Source of the DNA: Flavobacterium ginsengisoli
Lineage (GTDB): Bacteria; Bacteroidota; Bacteroidia; Flavobacteriales; Flavobacteriaceae
DNA: 64,000 bases
Reading direction: 5' to 3'
Assembly: GCF_029625315.1 (NCBI RefSeq)
Contig: NZ_CP121110.1
Span: 1,045,501-1,109,500 of the forward strand
In this document: in pieces, positions 29,011 through 38,311 of the stretch
Layout of the letters: every line of letters starts with the position of its first letter
Numbering within the stretch: the stretch's first letter is position 1
Program-made: the position numbers and the translations under genes
Notes under the pieces: generated by a model
Database searches by the model: none
The model's input: only the letters and a program-made list of their open reading frames with translations
What the model was told of the DNA's origin: nothing

Positions 29011-29602
29011 TTATTTTTGAACTATAGGAGTTCTCAATGATTCTAAAACAGCAACAATATCAGTATAAAGTTCTGTATTCGAAGCAACGCCATTCGCATT
29101 GGCCGCAGCTCCAACATATCCTTCAAATTTCGTATAATCTGCATTGCTTGATTTTGTTCCCATACGAGGATTTTTTGCGGGATCATGCGCAGCCGACATA
29201 CTCAAACCAGAATATGTATTTACAGCATTGGTACCTCCGGTATTAAACGAAAAGAAATCAGTAAGGTTATCTGATAATTTAGCAATATTGGTAGACTGGG
29301 TAGTTCCAGTTTCTGCTAATAAAGGGGCAAAATGTGCCTGCAGATTACCCGACGCGTTCGATTGGATATCAGCAACAATCAATCCGATAGTTGAATTTAC
29401 CACTTTGCGGAAACTCAAACGCCCCTGCTCGATCATCTGGCCGGAATTATCAGGATCAGAAACCATTTTAGTTCCGCCTAAACGCTCGTAGATAGAAGCC
29501 TTAACCGGTGCTGGGGTTTCGTCGTCATTACTGCTGCAGGAAATCATAGCTGCCGATGCGAGCAATTAGTACACTAAGTGTAAGTTTTGAATAAACTTTC
29601 AT
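29011..29602 (-). CDS. Truncated-hemoglobin-like lipoprotein (frame break at 29558-29563)
   Basis: Reconstructed 196 residues. The N-terminus is MKVYSKLTLSVLIAASAAMIS followed by the lipobox Cys (near residue 22). The mature part reads like a group-1 truncated globin: SIYERLGGTKMV at the start, a central helical region, a candidate proximal His in MSAAHDPAKNPRMG, and a C-terminal helix ELYTDIVAVLESLRTPIV. GCGAGC at 29558-29563 (plus strand) carries one extra base. Removing it joins the signal to the body. A heme globin fixed to the envelope could bind O2 or NO. It is last in a minus-strand group with DUF5777. Confidence 0.72.
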
Positions 29603-29622
29603 AAATTTAAAGTATTAAAGGG

Positions 29623-30057
29623 TTAATTAAAAAAACGATTTATCTTTTGAGACAGTTTATAGCTCAAACTATTTTGATTCATTGGGCAGACTTCTTTGTC
29701 TGCTAAATTTGCCGGTAAAATATAGCGCTGCGCATCGTAACGTCCTTTAGCCATCAACTCGTTGAAAACTTTCTCCGAGTTTGTAATTTTATTATTGTGG
29801 AAATACACCACAACATTTCTTTTAACGATGATAGAGTCTGATGTCAGGCCTTTTATGCTTCTAAGGTCGGCACAAATTTTTCTGGCCTGCAGAGAATCAA
29901 TATCTGATTTAAAATCGATTCTGCTTACTTGGAGATTTGGGGTGTCATAAACGGGCGGTTTGGCCGTTATAATGTGAAAAAGCAAAATCGCGGCAAACAG
30001 TACAAATATGCCGCTCAGAATTAAAAGTCCTTTTTTGATTATTTTATTAGTCTTCAT
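29623..30057 (-). CDS. Membrane-anchored hypothetical protein, 144 residues
   Basis: One N-terminal membrane helix (GLLILSGIFVLFAAILLFHI) and a periplasmic domain (QVSRIDFKSDIDSLQARKICADLRSIKG; VKRNVVVYFHNNKI) with a beta-alpha-beta look resembling a heavy-metal-associated fold, but without the CxxC. The name is unknown to me. It ends CPMNQNSLSYKLSQKINRFFN. Located between the globin lipoprotein and DUF5777 genes, probably in the same transcript. Confidence 0.65.
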   Translation of the reverse strand: MKTNKIIKKGLLILSGIFVLFAAILLFHIITAKPPVYDTPNLQVSRIDFKSDIDSLQARKICADLRSIKGLTSDSIIVKRNVVVYFHNNKITNSEKVFNELMAKGRYDAQRYILPANLADKEVCPMNQNSLSYKLSQKINRFFN

Positions 30058-30189
30058 AATTTTTTTATGGTTTTAAAATTATCTACGTGTACTTTAGAGT
30101 CATGCGGTTTTAGAAATAATAGAAAATCGATTAATTTAGAATCATTTTAAATACAGAAATTACCTAATAATTTAATTATAAAGTAGATA

Positions 30190-31029
30190 CTAGAAAACCC
30201 TGGCAAGATTAAATCCAAAAAATATATCTCCTTTTGTCCAGTCGCCAGTGGTTCTTCCTAGATATCCAGCCTCATCAATTGCCTGTGAACTGGTAAAATG
30301 CATCTGGAAAACATGTCCGCCCGTTTCCAGATCAAAACCAATAGACAGCGGATTTTTATAAAGTGAATTTGGCGCTCTGTTTAAATGCGCCGCATAATCC
30401 ATATTTAAGGACCAGCGCTTAGCGAATTTATACCTCCCTCCAAATCCTATGGCATATTGGGAATTGCTTTGATCTACATCTTCAACAAAATTTTGATGAA
30501 AGAATGACGGCACAATTTCTAAAGACAGCTTTTCAGAAAATTTTCTTGAAATCAGCAGCTGCGCAACATAAGTCAGCCTGTCTTTAAATTGAAGTTTCGG
30601 ATACAGACTTTCTTTTAATGTGTTATTAATAGATAAACTATTAAAACCGGCAATAGTAACAGGAAAGCCGTCTTTTATTTGAGGAAACAGCATATATTTT
30701 GTTGCAAAGTCATAAGCAAATTCACTTCTGGCGGCACTTACGTTGAGTCCATTTGTTAGACCGTAAATAAATTTAATCTGCGTATTGGCATTATCCAGTC
30801 CATAGAAACCTTCAAAGCCATCTTTAATAGAGCCGAATCGGTGTGCAACAACAAAATACAAATCGCCTTTTGTCGCCAATTTTGTAGATTCGAGATTAAC
30901 GATTTTTAAGGCTTTGAATGCAGATGTCACTTTTTCTTTTGCAGAAGGAGTTTCTACCCCGGACAATAAATCGGTTTGGGAGAAGGTTAACAGCGGAAAT
31001 AAAAAAAATAATAGGATAAAGTTTTTCAT
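30190..31029 (-). CDS. DUF5777 beta-barrel protein
   Basis: 279 residues with signal peptide (PLLTFSQ). Outer-membrane barrel features: alternating strands such as NTQIKFIYGLTNGLNVSAAR and QYAIGFGGRYKFAKRWSLNM. Closing segment GDIFFGFNLARVF. The motif YFVVAHRFGSI is typical of DUF5777. The family usually sits beside YceI and c-type cytochrome genes, as it does here. Function not established. Confidence 0.85.
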   Translation of the reverse strand: MKNFILLFFLFPLLTFSQTDLLSGVETPSAKEKVTSAFKALKIVNLESTKLATKGDLYFVVAHRFGSIKDGFEGFYGLDNANTQIKFIYGLTNGLNVSAARSEFAYDFATKYMLFPQIKDGFPVTIAGFNSLSINNTLKESLYPKLQFKDRLTYVAQLLISRKFSEKLSLEIVPSFFHQNFVEDVDQSNSQYAIGFGGRYKFAKRWSLNMDYAAHLNRAPNSLYKNPLSIGFDLETGGHVFQMHFTSSQAIDEAGYLGRTTGDWTKGDIFFGFNLARVF

Positions 31030-31056
31030 GAGGTTAGTTTTAAATTGTTATTTGTA

Positions 31057-31444
31057 TTAGTGTACAACTGAAGATTGGTCTATTTTAAATTCCTGGAGCA
31101 GTTCGTCATATCCTAAAAAACGCCCTTTAATTTTTAGGGTTTTCCGGATATAATATTTTGCGGCAAACGGTTTTTGAATGTCACAAATACTTTTTCGCTC
31201 ATAACAATTCCATTGCCGGCTTTATCAATACTTGTTACCCGTGCAGATAGTTCAATTGTTTTGTCCTGATATTTGATGTAAGCCAGACTGTCGTTTGAAG
31301 TAAACTCTCTTTCTAGTTCATTAACGGTTACAACATAATCGGCAGTTTCTGATTCTATATTTCTATGCCCTTTGTAGATGTAGAGGTACGCTGAAATTCC
31401 GATTATTATAAAAAGGAAAATTGTAATTAGTATTTTTTTCTCAT
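31057..31444 (-). CDS. OB-fold (tRNA_anti-like) membrane-anchored protein, two frame breaks
   Basis: A gene hidden by two one-base losses in A runs. With one A restored in the run just after the start and another in the run before the TAA near 31130, it reads 129 residues from ATG 31444: an N-terminal helix (LITIFLFIIIGISAYLYIY), then TADYVVTVNELEREF, YIKYQDKTIELSARVTSIDK and KGRFLGYDELLQEF, the usual layout of the tRNA_anti-like OB family. It probably lies in the periplasm and may bind a small ligand or metal. It is upstream of DUF5777 on the same strand. Confidence 0.68.
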
Positions 31445-31612
31445 AACTGGTTTTTAGTATTTCAAATTATCTACGTTAAAAAATACCTATTGGATTTAAA
31501 TCATTAAATATGCCTCCTTCGAAATCTGGATTATTCATTTCATCGTATATGATTTTGAAATGCCTGGTAATTCTTAAAGTCATGCATTTATTTATAACTA
31601 AAAACCAATCTT

Positions 31613-31981
31613 ATGAATCTAAAAACCCTTCTGGCCATCTCATCATTAGCTTCAATTTTTGTAAGCTGTGCCAATGACGACCCAAGCACCCTAAGCGACA
31701 CTGCACCAATTAATGGTTTGGCAACATACAACCAAAATGTAAAATCTATTATTGATAATAACTGTGTTGTATGCCATGCAGCAGTTCCTAAAAATGGCGC
31801 GCCAATGTCTTTAGTTACTTATGAACAGGTGAAAAATGCAGTTTTAAACCGAGGACTCCTTACACGAATTTCTTTAGAAAATGGAGATAGTTCCTTAATG
31901 CCGCAAGGTGGACCAAGATTGCCTCAAGCTACTATTGACATTATAAAAAAATGGAATCAGGATGGATTATTAGAAAAATAA
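31613..31981 (+). CDS. Cytochrome c-like lipoprotein
   Basis: 122 residues. The signal with lipobox is IFVSC (Cys near 19). One heme c motif CVVCH (near residue 46) is followed by PMSLVTYEQVKNAVLNRG and MPQGGPRLPQATIDIIKKW, the Met being a possible sixth ligand. A periplasmic or surface electron carrier. First gene of a plus-strand group with two YceI genes, divergent from the DUF5777 group. Confidence 0.85.
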   Translation: MNLKTLLAISSLASIFVSCANDDPSTLSDTAPINGLATYNQNVKSIIDNNCVVCHAAVPKNGAPMSLVTYEQVKNAVLNRGLLTRISLENGDSSLMPQGGPRLPQATIDIIKKWNQDGLLEK

Positions 31982-31995
31982 TCTATAACAGCAAC

Positions 31996-32535
31996 ATGAA
32001 GAAAATCATAATAATGCCAATGCTATTGGCTTCTTTTATTGTTTTTTCACAGGAAAAAATAGTAACTAAATCTGCAACAATAACTCTGGAAGCTTCAGTA
32101 CCTTCTTTTCAGCCGGTTGCAGGAACTAACAGCAATGTAACTTTTGTTTTGAATCCCGCAACTGGAGAAGTGGCAAGTCTGGCTTTAATGAAAGGATTCC
32201 AGTTTGAAATGGCATTAATGGAAGAACATTTTAATGAAAATTACATGGAAACCGATAAATATCCAAAAGCTATTTTTAGAGGGCAAATAGAAGGATTCGA
32301 CATTAAAAATCTAACTGAAGATTATAAAGATTACACGATAAAAGGAAAATTAGAAATGCATGGAAAATCCAAGGATATAAGTGCCGATGCAAAAATTACA
32401 AGATCGGGTTCCAGAGTCACCTTTATATCTGATTTTGAAGTAAATGCAAGTGATTTTAACATTCCGATTCCAGCGCTTATTAAATATAAACTGGATAATA
32501 AAGTCAAAATTCAAATTATTGCAGTTTTAAAATAA
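31996..32535 (+). CDS. YceI-family protein, copy 1
   Basis: 179 residues from ATG 31996, with signal peptide (FIVFSQ). YceI lipocalin-like barrel that carries isoprenoids in relatives: FVLNPATGEVASLALMKGF, ALMEEHFNENYMETDKYPKA, GKLEMHGKSKDI, SDFEVNASDFNI. It is 14 bp after the cytochrome stop, so co-transcribed. The next gene is a close paralogue, from tandem duplication. Confidence 0.9.
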   Translation: MKKIIIMPMLLASFIVFSQEKIVTKSATITLEASVPSFQPVAGTNSNVTFVLNPATGEVASLALMKGFQFEMALMEEHFNENYMETDKYPKAIFRGQIEGFDIKNLTEDYKDYTIKGKLEMHGKSKDISADAKITRSGSRVTFISDFEVNASDFNIPIPALIKYKLDNKVKIQIIAVLK

Positions 32536-32583
32536 GAGTCGCACAAAATAGATAATGATCTAAAAAAAATAAAGGCGAAATAA

Positions 32584-33135
32584 ATGAAAAAAACAATACT
32601 TATTGCAATGCTGAGTGTTTACGCTATTGGCGTATCACAAGAAAAAATGGTCAGTAAATCGGCAAAAGTCATTTTTGAAGCTTCCGTTCCTTCTTTTGAA
32701 GAAGTTAAGGCAGTAAATCGGAATGTTACTTTTGTTTTGAATCCAGCAACAGGAGAGATTGCAAGTTTAGCCCTGATGAAAGGTTTCCAGTTTAAGGTCG
32801 CCTTAATGGAAGAACACTTCAATGAAAATTATATTGAAAGTGACCAATATCCAAAAGCCGTATTTAAAGGAAAGATAGAAGGATTTGATCTTCAAAGCCT
32901 AAGCGCAGATGCTAAGGATTTTATCATTAAAGGCAAATTACAACTCCACGGTAAATCCAGGGATATAAATACTGCCGCAAAGATAAGCAGATCACCATCA
33001 GGGGTCAGCATTTCATGTAATTTCAGCGTAAATGCCAGTGATTTTAATATTGAAATCCCAAATTTGGTTAAAAGCAAGCTTTCCAATAAAATAAATATCC
33101 AGTTTGCCGCAGTTTTAGAAGCCAATAGACAATAA
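32584..33135 (+). CDS. YceI-family protein, copy 2
   Basis: 183 residues, signal peptide MKKTILIAMLSVYAIGVSQ. It matches copy 1 along its full length (NVTFVLNPATGEIASLALMK, ALMEEHFNENYIESDQYPKA), a tandem duplicate that has diverged in the barrel's inner strands, perhaps for another ligand. Follows copy 1 by 48 bp. Confidence 0.9.
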   Translation: MKKTILIAMLSVYAIGVSQEKMVSKSAKVIFEASVPSFEEVKAVNRNVTFVLNPATGEIASLALMKGFQFKVALMEEHFNENYIESDQYPKAVFKGKIEGFDLQSLSADAKDFIIKGKLQLHGKSRDINTAAKISRSPSGVSISCNFSVNASDFNIEIPNLVKSKLSNKINIQFAAVLEANRQ

Positions 33136-33183
33136 CCAGCTGGAAACTATCTCGAAAAGTCAATAATTTTTTATATCAAAAAA

Positions 33184-34073
33184 ATGGAGGAAGAAATACA
33201 AATTGAGGACGGCCTTACCCTTATCCGTTTCCAGAACGACAGCTCAGAATCTTTTTCTGCACAGCACGAAATAGGTGCCGGCCTGATACAGTTTCATTTC
33301 GCACTAAAAGGTAATGCATTTTTTTTGTCCAGTCAGGATCATTGCACATTAGAATTGAAAGAGGAAAAATCACTGATTTTGTGCAATCTGCAGCATCAGT
33401 CATTGCTTAAGTTAGAACTTTCTCCAAATTCATGGATGATTTCTGTTATTGTTTCGATTAATAAATTTCACTCGTTATTTTCCGTTCAAGCAGATTATAT
33501 TTCTATTTTAAGCCCCGATAAGAAGAAAAAAAGTATTATACCGAAGGGTACATCAGTCCTGCTATGGCTGTTGTTTTGAGCCAGCTGTTTCATTACAGCC
33601 TTCATCCTTCCCTAAAGAACCTTTATTATAAAGGAAAAGCATATGAATTATTGAGTCTGTATTTCAATAAAATGGAAGATCCAAACGCAGTGCAATGTCC
33701 ATTTTTGACTGATGAAGATAACGTGCTGAAAATCAAAAAAGCCAGAGAAATACTTATCGCCAATATGGCCGAACCGCCAGGACTGCAGCAGCTGGCAGAT
33801 GAAATTGGGCTGAATATGAAAAAATTAAAAACAGGCTTCAAACAAATTTATGGTGATACGGTATACGGTTTTCTGTTTGACTACAAAATGGATTTCGCCT
33901 TAAAACTATTGGACAGCGGTTCTTACAATGTAAATGAAGTCGGGCTGAAAATAGGATACAGCACCGGAAGCCACTTTATTGCGGGATTCAAGAAAAAATT
34001 TTCCACAACCCCAAAAAGATATATAATGTCCATTAATACCAATCATAAAAACAGTTTCGCTTTTATAGATTAA
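33184..34073 (+). CDS. AraC-family regulator (frame break in A run near 33525)
   Basis: Reconstructed 296 residues. The N-terminal cupin-like sensing part (QIEDGLTLIRFQND, GAGLIQFHFALKGNAFFLSS) is joined to the C-terminal double HTH (AREILIANMAEPPGLQQLAD, LKTGFKQIYGDTVYGFLFDY, YSTGSHFIAGFKKKFSTTPKRY). One A missing from the run near 33525-33531 splits the frame. Restoring it gives KKYYTEGYISPAMAVVL. This regulator commonly stands between hemA and hemH in flavobacteria and likely controls heme genes. hemH follows at 80 bp. Confidence 0.9.
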
Positions 34074-34152
34074 GGCATAAATAAAAATATATTTGATTAA
34101 TTTTAAGAAGCAACAAGTAATGAGTTTGAGGAAAATTAAAACAAAAACGATA

Positions 34153-35166
34153 ATGAAAGGCGTATTATTAGTAAATTTGGGATCTCCCGAAAGTCCCGCA
34201 CCAAAAGATGTTAAACCGTATTTAGATGAATTTTTAATGGATAAATACGTGATCGATGTTCCGTATTTATTGAGAGTTTTATTGGTTCGCGGCATTATTT
34301 TAAGAAAAAGGCCAGAAGAATCTGCGCACGCTTATGCGAAAATCTGGTGGGAAGAAGGTTCTCCATTAGTTGTTCTTTCAGAAAGAATGCAGAAAAAAGT
34401 ACAGACTTTAGTAAATGTACCGGTTGAACTTGCAATGCGTTACGGAAGCATGACAATCGAGAAAGGACTCCAGCAATTGCATGATAAAGGCGTTACTGAA
34501 GTACTGCTTTTTCCGCTGTATCCGCAATATGCAATGGCTTCGACTTTGACTATTTTGGTAAAGGCCGAAGAAATCCGCAAGAAGAAATTCCCGCACATTA
34601 CATTTACTGATGTTCCGGCATTTTATAACAAACCGGATTACATCAAGAATTTGGCAGATTCAATTCAAAAACATTTAGTTGGTTTTGAATATGATCATTT
34701 GTTGTTTTCTTATCACGGAATTCCAGAGCGTCACATTCGCAAAACCGACGTTACAAAATCACATTGTAAAATTGACGGTTCTTGTTGCAGTGCGCCATCT
34801 CCGGCACACGATTTCTGTTATCGTCACCAATGTTACGAAACAACAAGGCAAGTTGTAAAATTATTAGGGCTTCCCGAAGATAAATACAGTCTGACATTTC
34901 AATCGCGTTTGGCGGGAGATAAATGGTTAGAGCCTTATACTGATATTGAAATTGACAAAATGCCGGCAAAAGGAATTAAAAATCTGGCTGTTGTAACACC
35001 TGCTTTCGTTTCGGATTGTTTAGAAACGCTCGAAGAAATCGCCATGCGCGCCAAAGAAGATTTTGAGAAAAATGGAGGGGAAAATTTCCTGGCTATTCCC
35101 TGTTTGAATGACGACCAGAAGTGGTGCCAGACTGTTAGCAACTGGATTAATGAGTGGGCTGAATAA
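34153..35166 (+). CDS. hemH: Ferrochelatase
   Basis: Inserts Fe2+ into protoporphyrin IX. 337 residues from ATG 34153, chosen because MKGVLLVNLGSPESP is the usual start. The metal-site His is in FSYHGIPERHIRK (near 195) and the second conserved acid block in ETLEEIAMRAKEDF. Several Cys (CKIDGSCCSAP, DFCYRHQCYE) lie mid-protein where some ferrochelatases carry a cluster. It is downstream of araC and divergent from hemA. Confidence 0.95.
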   Translation: MKGVLLVNLGSPESPAPKDVKPYLDEFLMDKYVIDVPYLLRVLLVRGIILRKRPEESAHAYAKIWWEEGSPLVVLSERMQKKVQTLVNVPVELAMRYGSMTIEKGLQQLHDKGVTEVLLFPLYPQYAMASTLTILVKAEEIRKKKFPHITFTDVPAFYNKPDYIKNLADSIQKHLVGFEYDHLLFSYHGIPERHIRKTDVTKSHCKIDGSCCSAPSPAHDFCYRHQCYETTRQVVKLLGLPEDKYSLTFQSRLAGDKWLEPYTDIEIDKMPAKGIKNLAVVTPAFVSDCLETLEEIAMRAKEDFEKNGGENFLAIPCLNDDQKWCQTVSNWINEWAE

Positions 35167-35314
35167 TGCTAAAATAACAATAGGGAATATTGGAGCTTTC
35201 ATTATTAATATATCAATTCGCCTCTTGTATTCATTTTAATTTATTTTTTTACCTCTTTTAAAACCAAAAAGAATATTAAAGCGTAAATGACTTTATAACT
35301 TAAAAAAAGTAATT

Positions 35315-35871
35315 ATGAAAACTAGAAAATTTTTAGCAGCAGACAATCCTGGCATTAGGATTTGGATTGACATCATTTGCACAAAAAACAGTAATGGTTG
35401 GTGGAGCAGCTATGTATCCTAATAAAAATATTATAGAAAATGCGGTAAACTCAAAGGATCATACCACCTTGGTAGCAGCAGTAAAAGCAAGCAGGATTAG
35501 TTGAAACTTTACAAGGTAAAGGCCCATTTACTGTTTTTGCACCAACAAATGAAGCATTTAGTAAATTGCCGGCTGGAACTGTTGAAACATTATTGAAACC
35601 TGAGAATATTAGATCATTACAAACTATATTGACATATCATGTAGTGGCCGGTAAAATGAATAGTTCTGATATTGCAAAAGCAATAAAAGCTGGTAAAGGA
35701 AAAGCTTCTTTAAAAACAGTTAGCGGCGGAACTCTAACTGCCTGGATGGATGGAAAAGATTTGTACATTAGTGACGAAAGTGGCAATAAAGCTAAAATTA
35801 CAATTTCAGATGTAAATCAATCTAATGGTGTCATACATGTAGTGGACGCAGTACTGCTTCCAAAAATGTAG
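35315..35871 (+). CDS. Fasciclin-domain secreted protein (two frame breaks)
   Basis: Reconstructed 184 residues. Signal peptide MKTRKFLAAAILALGFGLTSF, then one FAS1 domain: LQGKGPFTVFAPTNEAFSKL, LQTILTYHVVAGKM, SNGVIHVVDAVLLPKM. The frame breaks at GCAGAC 35339-35344 and at GCAAGC 35487-35492. Taking one base from each gives FLAAAILAL and VKAAGLVETL. FAS1 proteins bind other surface molecules. It is monocistronic with its own terminator. Confidence 0.9.
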
Positions 35872-35894
35872 TTTGCTGAAAATAAATTACAATT

Positions 35895-35920
35895 AAGCCC
35901 TGAAATTTCAGGGCTTTTTA
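35895..35920 (+). terminator. Intrinsic terminator of the fasciclin gene
   Basis: Self-complementary AAGCCCTGAAATTTCAGGGCTT (35895-35916) followed by T residues. Confidence 0.85.
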
Positions 35921-36090
35921 TATAATTACTATGCGACAAAATAGTAATAGTCAATTGTATTAGAGATTTTGATTACCATTTTATTGCCAGCTCAAAACTT
36001 TAAATATAAGGAATTGATATCTTTTTTTTGCAAAAGATTAAGGCTGTCTCTTTTTATTTTTGGTAAAATAATACATAAAACTAAATATAT

Positions 36091-36222
36091 TTTTGCTTCA
36101 ATCCCCAACAGTACATCTAAACCAAAACTCTAAAGCCAATGAAAGACAAACATTACATGTAGTAAGCCAATTTCTTCAAATCATCCAAAAAAAATGTTGA
36201 AATTTGTCCCGTCGGGGTCACT
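36091..36222 (+). repeat. Scar repeat R1
   Basis: Diverged copy of a ~130-bp repeat also at 37991-38123 (R2) and, shortened, at 46082-46145 (R3). It ends GTCCCGTCGGGGTCAC, like a tRNA 3' end. Upstream it keeps an open frame ending NERQTLHVVSQFLQIIQKKC and a stop, shared with R2. Confidence 0.7.
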
Positions 36223-36229
36223 CAGCCAG

Positions 36230-36265
36230 ATGGCGCCAATTGAAGACAATTGGCGCCATTTTTTC
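36230..36265. terminator. Strong hairpin after R1
   Basis: Perfect 13-bp stem ATGGCGCCAATTG / CAATTGGCGCCAT with loop AAGA and six T. No gene immediately precedes it, so it may have ended a gene lost at this scar. Confidence 0.7.
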
Positions 36266-36612
36266 ATTTACACTAATAAATACGGTGGCTTTGAGTCATT
36301 TTTGCTTTTATTTTCTTTCTCTAAAATAATAGAAAAATTGCTTCAGCGTGTATATTTAGATGAAAAATAATACAAATAGTTAATTTATCATTCGATAACT
36401 TAACAGGATTCGAACCCCCAGAATATTATAGAAATTGACTCTATATAATCTCCAAATTGCTTTCAATTACTATTTAATGACAAATAATGAAATCTGATTT
36501 CAAAACGTATTTAAGTATATTATTGCTATATTTGCTTAAGAGCCTGCCAGCGATGCCATTCCGATTAAAAAAGCTGGCCGAACAGTCAAAACCAATATGT
36601 CATTTACTCCAG

Positions 36613-37188
36613 ATGTCCAATATACTCAAAAACCATATAGCCAAATTTGCACAGGTATCAGACAATGACTTTGAGCAAATCAAAAAATTCTTCGACATAA
36701 AACAAACGTGTAAAAAAGAGAACCTGCTAAAGGAGGGACAGATCTGCCGTCATCATTATTTTGTTTTGGACGGCCTGCTTAGAAAGTTTTATATTAACGA
36801 GAAAGGTACCGAACAAACCACGGAATTTGCCATAGAAACATGGTGGCTTACCGATAACTTTGCCTACGAGAACCAGCTCGCGACAGAATTTTATATTCAG
36901 GCAGTAGAGAAATCAACATTGCTTTACATCACTTTGGAGAAGCAGCAGAAGCTACTGGAAGAGTTTCCGGTAATGGAGCGCTATTTCCGTTTTGTCTACC
37001 AGAGGGCTTATGCAGCCGCACAGAAACGCATCAAATTTCTTTTCTCGTTCTCTAAGGAAGAGTTTTATTTCCAGGCAGTCAGAAACCACCCCGAATTCAT
37101 CCAGCGTGTTCCCCAATACCTCATCGCTTCCTATCTAGGATTCACGCCCGAATACTTGAGCGAAATACGCAAAAGGCTTCTTTCTTAA
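36613..37188 (+). CDS. Crp/Fnr-family transcription regulator
   Basis: 191 residues from ATG 36613 (MSNILKNHIAKFAQVSD). The upstream frame to 36487 would add 42 residues not found in the family. It has a cyclic-nucleotide-binding-like domain (LKEGQICRHHYFVLDGLLRKF) and a C-terminal HTH (RVPQYLIASYLGFTPEYLSEIRKR). There are no FeS Cys. The AhpD-like gene follows at 68 bp and this pair recurs in Bacteroidota, so it probably regulates it. Confidence 0.9.
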   Translation: MSNILKNHIAKFAQVSDNDFEQIKKFFDIKQTCKKENLLKEGQICRHHYFVLDGLLRKFYINEKGTEQTTEFAIETWWLTDNFAYENQLATEFYIQAVEKSTLLYITLEKQQKLLEEFPVMERYFRFVYQRAYAAAQKRIKFLFSFSKEEFYFQAVRNHPEFIQRVPQYLIASYLGFTPEYLSEIRKRLLS

Positions 37189-37256
37189 ACCAGTTTAAGT
37201 TTTTTCCTTTCCCTATTATTGAATTTTGCATTGAACAATTTTAAAAGAATAATACA

Positions 37257-37709
37257 ATGCAAAAACGACTTAACATTAAGCAGGCCGCTCCGGATGCACT
37301 AAAAGCGATGATAGGACTTGAAAGCTACCTTTCAAAAATTTCCATATCCAAGACAGCCAAAGAACTCATAAAGATACGTGCCTCGCAGATCAACGGCTGT
37401 GCCTACTGCATCAACATCCACACTCAGGACGCCGTTAAAAACGGCGAGTCAAACCAGCGCATTTTTCTCTTGAGTGCTTGGAGAGAAGCTGGGGACATTT
37501 TTACAGAAGAGGAAAAAGTGGTGCTCGCGGTAACTGAAGAGATAACATTAATTCATGAGAACGGATTAACGGATGAAACCTATACAAAGGCCTTACAGTA
37601 TTTCAGTGAAAGCCAGATAGCAGATATAATAACGGCCGTCATAACAATCAATCTTTGGAACAGGGTTGTTCTCAGTACCCATCTCCGAATAGGAGAAAGT
37701 CTTGCATAA
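37257..37709 (+). CDS. Carboxymuconolactone decarboxylase / AhpD-family protein
   Basis: 150 residues. The AhpD motif is INGCAYCINIHTQDAVKNGE (CxxC and His), so it is more likely a peroxidase-type disulfide enzyme than a true decarboxylase. Helical throughout. Second gene after the Crp-like regulator and followed by a terminator. Confidence 0.9.
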   Translation: MQKRLNIKQAAPDALKAMIGLESYLSKISISKTAKELIKIRASQINGCAYCINIHTQDAVKNGESNQRIFLLSAWREAGDIFTEEEKVVLAVTEEITLIHENGLTDETYTKALQYFSESQIADIITAVITINLWNRVVLSTHLRIGESLA

Positions 37710-37773
37710 CTTGCAAAAAACTAGTTTAATTGCGATGCATCCAAAAGTTTAGAATTATAATTAAATTTGAAGA

Positions 37774-37807
37774 CAATAAGCCCGATTTGTTTCGGGCTTA
37801 TTGCTTT
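37774..37807 (+). terminator. Intrinsic terminator
   Basis: 12-bp stem CAATAAGCCCGA (37774-37785) / TCGGGCTTATTG (37792-37803), loop TTTGTT, then a short T stretch. Confidence 0.75.
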
Positions 37808-38311
37808 TACGAAAAACTCATTTAAAAGCACCAATTAGGATAGAAATGCTCCAGTGGAACAACAATCAAATAATTCATACAGCCAAAGAAAGACAATCCT
37901 GCCTTAACTTAAACAATCTTTTAAAATCCTGCATAAATTTTGTAAATTTATATATCAGTTTAATGCGATGGATCAATTGAGTTTTTACAATTTTTGCATC
38001 AATCCTACTCAGGACATCCGAACCAATTTTTTAACGCCAATGAAAGACAGACATTACATATAGAAAGCCAATCTCTTCAAATCATCCAAAAATGATGTTG
38101 AAATTTGTCCTGTCCCCGTCACTCTTAAAAGAAAGTTAAAACGAAAGTTTTAGCTTTTTTTTGGCCTTTTTTAACCCACTTTAACCTATAAATATTAGCG
38201 GTTTGTAAATCCAGTTAAGTTAACTCTACAGTATACAAACCATCTTTAAAACTCTGCAAACATTGATATTACAAAAATTCATTACCTTCATCTTAACATT
38301 AATTTAAGTTT
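37808..38311. other. Gene-free region with scar repeat R2
   Basis: About 500 bp. Its only recognised content is repeat R2. The remainder shows no coding or structured feature. Confidence 0.5.
37991..38123 (+). repeat. Scar repeat R2
   Basis: Second copy of the R1 repeat. An open frame ends NANERQTLHIESQSLQIIQK and a stop, and the copy closes with GTCCTGTCCCCGTCAC. Substitutions against R1 keep the same frame, which suggests both descend from the 3' end of one mobile-element gene next to its attachment site. Confidence 0.7.

Larger units (their letters stand above)
35921..36612. other. Gene-free region with integration scar R1 and a tRNA T-arm relic
   Basis: It contains repeat R1 (36091-36222), the hairpin at 36230-36259, and AACAGGATTCGAACCCCC at 36402-36419, which on the minus strand reads as a tRNA T-arm with no full cloverleaf. 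The stretch 36487-36612 is open in frame with the next gene but looks like leader. Confidence 0.5.
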
